DNA of 64,000 nt from Rhodosporidiobolus odoratus. Taxonomy: Eukaryota > Basidiomycota > Microbotryomycetes > Sporidiobolales > Sporidiobolaceae. A program made the translations under genes and the position numbers. This document shows, in pieces, positions 62,208 to 64,000 of the stretch (position 1 is the stretch's first letter; the number at the start of each line of letters is the position of its first letter). The stretch is from NCBI GenBank assembly GCA_034387635.1, contig JAOANU010000018.1, positions 124,001 through 188,000 on the forward strand. Direction: 5' to 3'. The notes beneath the pieces are model-generated. The model saw only the letters and a program-made list of their open reading frames with translations, searched no databases and was not told the origin of the DNA.

Positions 62208-64000
62208 ATGGCTCAGTCTGACCTCCTCCAGATTCAGTCCTTTCTCGACTCTCACAATCAACCCAATCAGCCACTCGTGGTCAACGACGATGTGCAGACG
62301 GCAGGAATGAGCTTTGCCGAGCTCTTCAGGTTCGTCCCATCTCATCTCATCCTCGCTCTCCCAGTCCCTTCCCTTTCTTCCTCGCGGCGTTCGGAATTCC
62401 CCATCTCAGGGGCAACCCCTACCGTCTGCCTAGTCTGCAACCGTCGGCGCAATCAAGCGCACGTGAGGCCGCTCTCCAGATGCCTTCGAGCGCCGTGGCG
62501 ATCCCTCCGATGTACGATCAGAGCTGCCCAACCGTTCACAGGTTATCGCCTCCGTGTATCCGAACCCCGCAGATCGTGCCACTTGTAGCATTGCATACTG
62601 ACCCGCACTCGCACTCGCTCCCCACTGCAGTCACTACCTCGCTCCCGAGGTTGCCAAGCTTGCTCCCAGCTCCGAACCATCAACCGCTCCCTTCACCTTC
62701 GGCGCCCCAAGCGATGCACTTCCTCCCCCCGCCTCGACCTCGACTGCCTTCGACCCTTCCACGTTCATGCCCACCATCCCCGGCTCTCCCATCGGCGGCT
62801 TCTCCCCCTCGTCCGACGGCAACTCGCTCGGCCACAGCCCCATGTCCTTCCCCGACCTCGACTTTTCCTCCACCTCGGACCCTTTCTCCATTGACCCTGC
62901 CCTCTTTGGCCCGCCCCCGTCGCTCTCGTCAAACGCGTCGACTCTCTCTCCCGTCGGCTCGTCCGTCGAGCAGTCGCCCATCTCGCTCGCCAATGCCCCA
63001 TTGCCACCGCTCCCGTCTCTCCCGTCTCTCCCGCTCGCACCTCCTCCCGCACTTCTCGCCACCGAGTTCCTCGCCCCGCTTCCACCCGCTCCCGAGCCAT
63101 TCCTTGCGTCACCCGCTCCGCTGACTGCGACGACAGCCGCGGGTCGCCCGAAGCGTAACGTGGCGACCATGGTGATTGAGGAAGAAGAAGAGGAGGATGT
63201 CTTCAGCGACGGCGCCATGTCGGATGGCTCGACTGCGACGACTACAAGCACCAAGACGGGCTCCAGGAAGAGTACCCGTGCGAAGAAGCCTGCGGCAAAG
63301 AAGACTCGCACCGCTAGTGGGGGAGCGTCTACGGGACCGAAGAAGCTGCCCAAGACTAGTGTGTTGCCGCTGGCGAGTGAGACGCTGCACAGGACCACGG
63401 CGAAGAGCGACTTGCCACCGGTACCGCAGTGGGCTGACAAGCCGGATGCGGACGAGTATGCCAAATTGAGCTCGAAGGAGAAGAGGCAACTGAGGAACAA
63501 ACTTTCGGTAAGTGCCTCCGCACATTCCCTCCCTCCTTCGCTCGCCAAGGCTGACCCAATGTTCCCCTTCCTCCAGGCTCGCAACTTCCGCCACCGCCGC
63601 AAAGAATACATCACTACGCTCGAAGAGGAGATCTCGTCTCGAGACACCCTCATCGACACTCTCCGCGACGAAGTCGGCGTCATGCGCGCCGAGAACTCTG
63701 GGCTCAAAACCGAGGTTGCCACCCTCAAGGAAAAGTGGCAAGACTTGCTCGACAAGCTGTCTTCCCTTTCCACCCCGCCTGGCGCTGCACCCACTACCGG
63801 AGCCGCTGGTCTCGGTGTCAACCCCTCTCGCGCCATCGCCTCGGCCGGTTCTCCGCCCGTCGTTGTCAAGCAGGAAGAGGGTTGGGCGCTCGATTCGCCC
63901 GCCTCGTCTTCGCAGCAACTTCCGCCTCAGACTGGAGGTAACGCCGTCGCGTCCACCTCGGGCAGTCGTCGCATCGGGACTCGCTCATCGTCGTCTATCC
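62208..64000 (+). CDS. bZIP transcription factor (cut by window end)
   Basis: Nuclear DNA-binding regulator; at least 508 residues are visible. Exons: 62208-62329, 62410-62511, 62631-63507, and 63577 to the edge. The basic region is KLSSKEKRQLRNKLSARNFR followed by HRRKEYI, with the N-x7-R signature (N of RNK, R of FRH), split by the last intron between S and A. The zipper follows with TLEEEISSRDTLIDTLRDEV, then MRAENSGLKTEVATLKEKW. N-terminal to it are Ser/Pro-rich activation-type segments with acidic clusters (PDLDFSSTSDPFSIDPALF, IEEEEEEDVFSDG) and a Lys-rich stretch (KSTRAKKPAAKKTRT). A KQEEGW sumoylation-like motif follows the zipper. Exon 2 is 102 nt, so skipping it would keep frame. 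The target pathway cannot be told from this sequence. Confidence 0.88.

Noticed and set aside
62634..63869. A 411-codon leftward open frame
   Set aside because: It is the complement of the bZIP exon; Ser/Gly-rich composition mirrors the Ser/Pro-rich sense protein.

Overview
The window is eukaryotic nuclear DNA from a GC-rich basidiomycete yeast. Genes are dense and sit on both strands. They carry many short introns (mostly 55-110 nt) with GTGCGT, GTACGT or GTAAGY donors, a CTGAC/CTAAC-like branch site and a CAG or TAG acceptor. Gene content (clustered phosphoketolase and acetate kinase, RTA1-like membrane proteins, Bre1, an intron-rich MET3) and intron style suggest a Microbotryomycetes red yeast of the Rhodotorula/Rhodosporidium type. 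That assignment is inference. I rebuilt exon structures by hand and checked reading phase across the junctions quoted; no search was run.

Layout: 1-6 kb has the 5' part of dolichol-phosphate mannosyltransferase, an HXXXD-type acyltransferase and the mitochondrial AAA chaperone Bcs1. 6-14 kb has an RTA1-like seven-helix protein, a Ser/Pro-rich single-pass membrane protein, an Asterix-like ER protein and a second acyltransferase with the same exon plan as the first. 14-25 kb has an ArfGAP, the H2B ubiquitin ligase Bre1 and cytosolic isoleucyl-tRNA synthetase. 25-29.6 kb is a CpG-poor tract without convincing genes that may be a decayed mobile element. 29.6-38.5 kb has a short-chain dehydrogenase, ATP sulfurylase, an RCC1-repeat protein and splicing factor Prp3. 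38.9-46.2 kb has an F-box protein, a RING/TRAF-finger protein, a Kre9-like secreted protein fragment and a large Ser/Pro-rich protein with a WetA-like tail. 47.5-50.7 kb has methylthioribose-1-phosphate isomerase and a UPF0643 protein. 51.4-59.8 kb has acetate kinase, a broken RTA1-like gene and a 16-exon phosphoketolase. 60-64 kb has a multi-span membrane protein and a bZIP factor cut by the window end.

How the genes relate: phosphoketolase makes acetyl phosphate from sugar phosphates and acetate kinase turns it into acetate plus ATP, so their linkage on one strand is a metabolic pair. MET3 (sulfate assimilation) and MRI1 (methionine salvage) both serve sulfur metabolism but are about 13 kb apart. 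The others look like ordinary neighbours.

Most notable observations: a 164-bp inverted duplicate of Bre1 coding sequence inside an ArfGAP intron; a damaged-looking HIGH-motif exon in the isoleucyl-tRNA synthetase gene; two in-frame TAGs and a frame break in the RTA1-like gene inside the phosphoketolase/acetate kinase cluster; several exons of 21-31 nt; and a MET3 first coding exon that is only the start codon.
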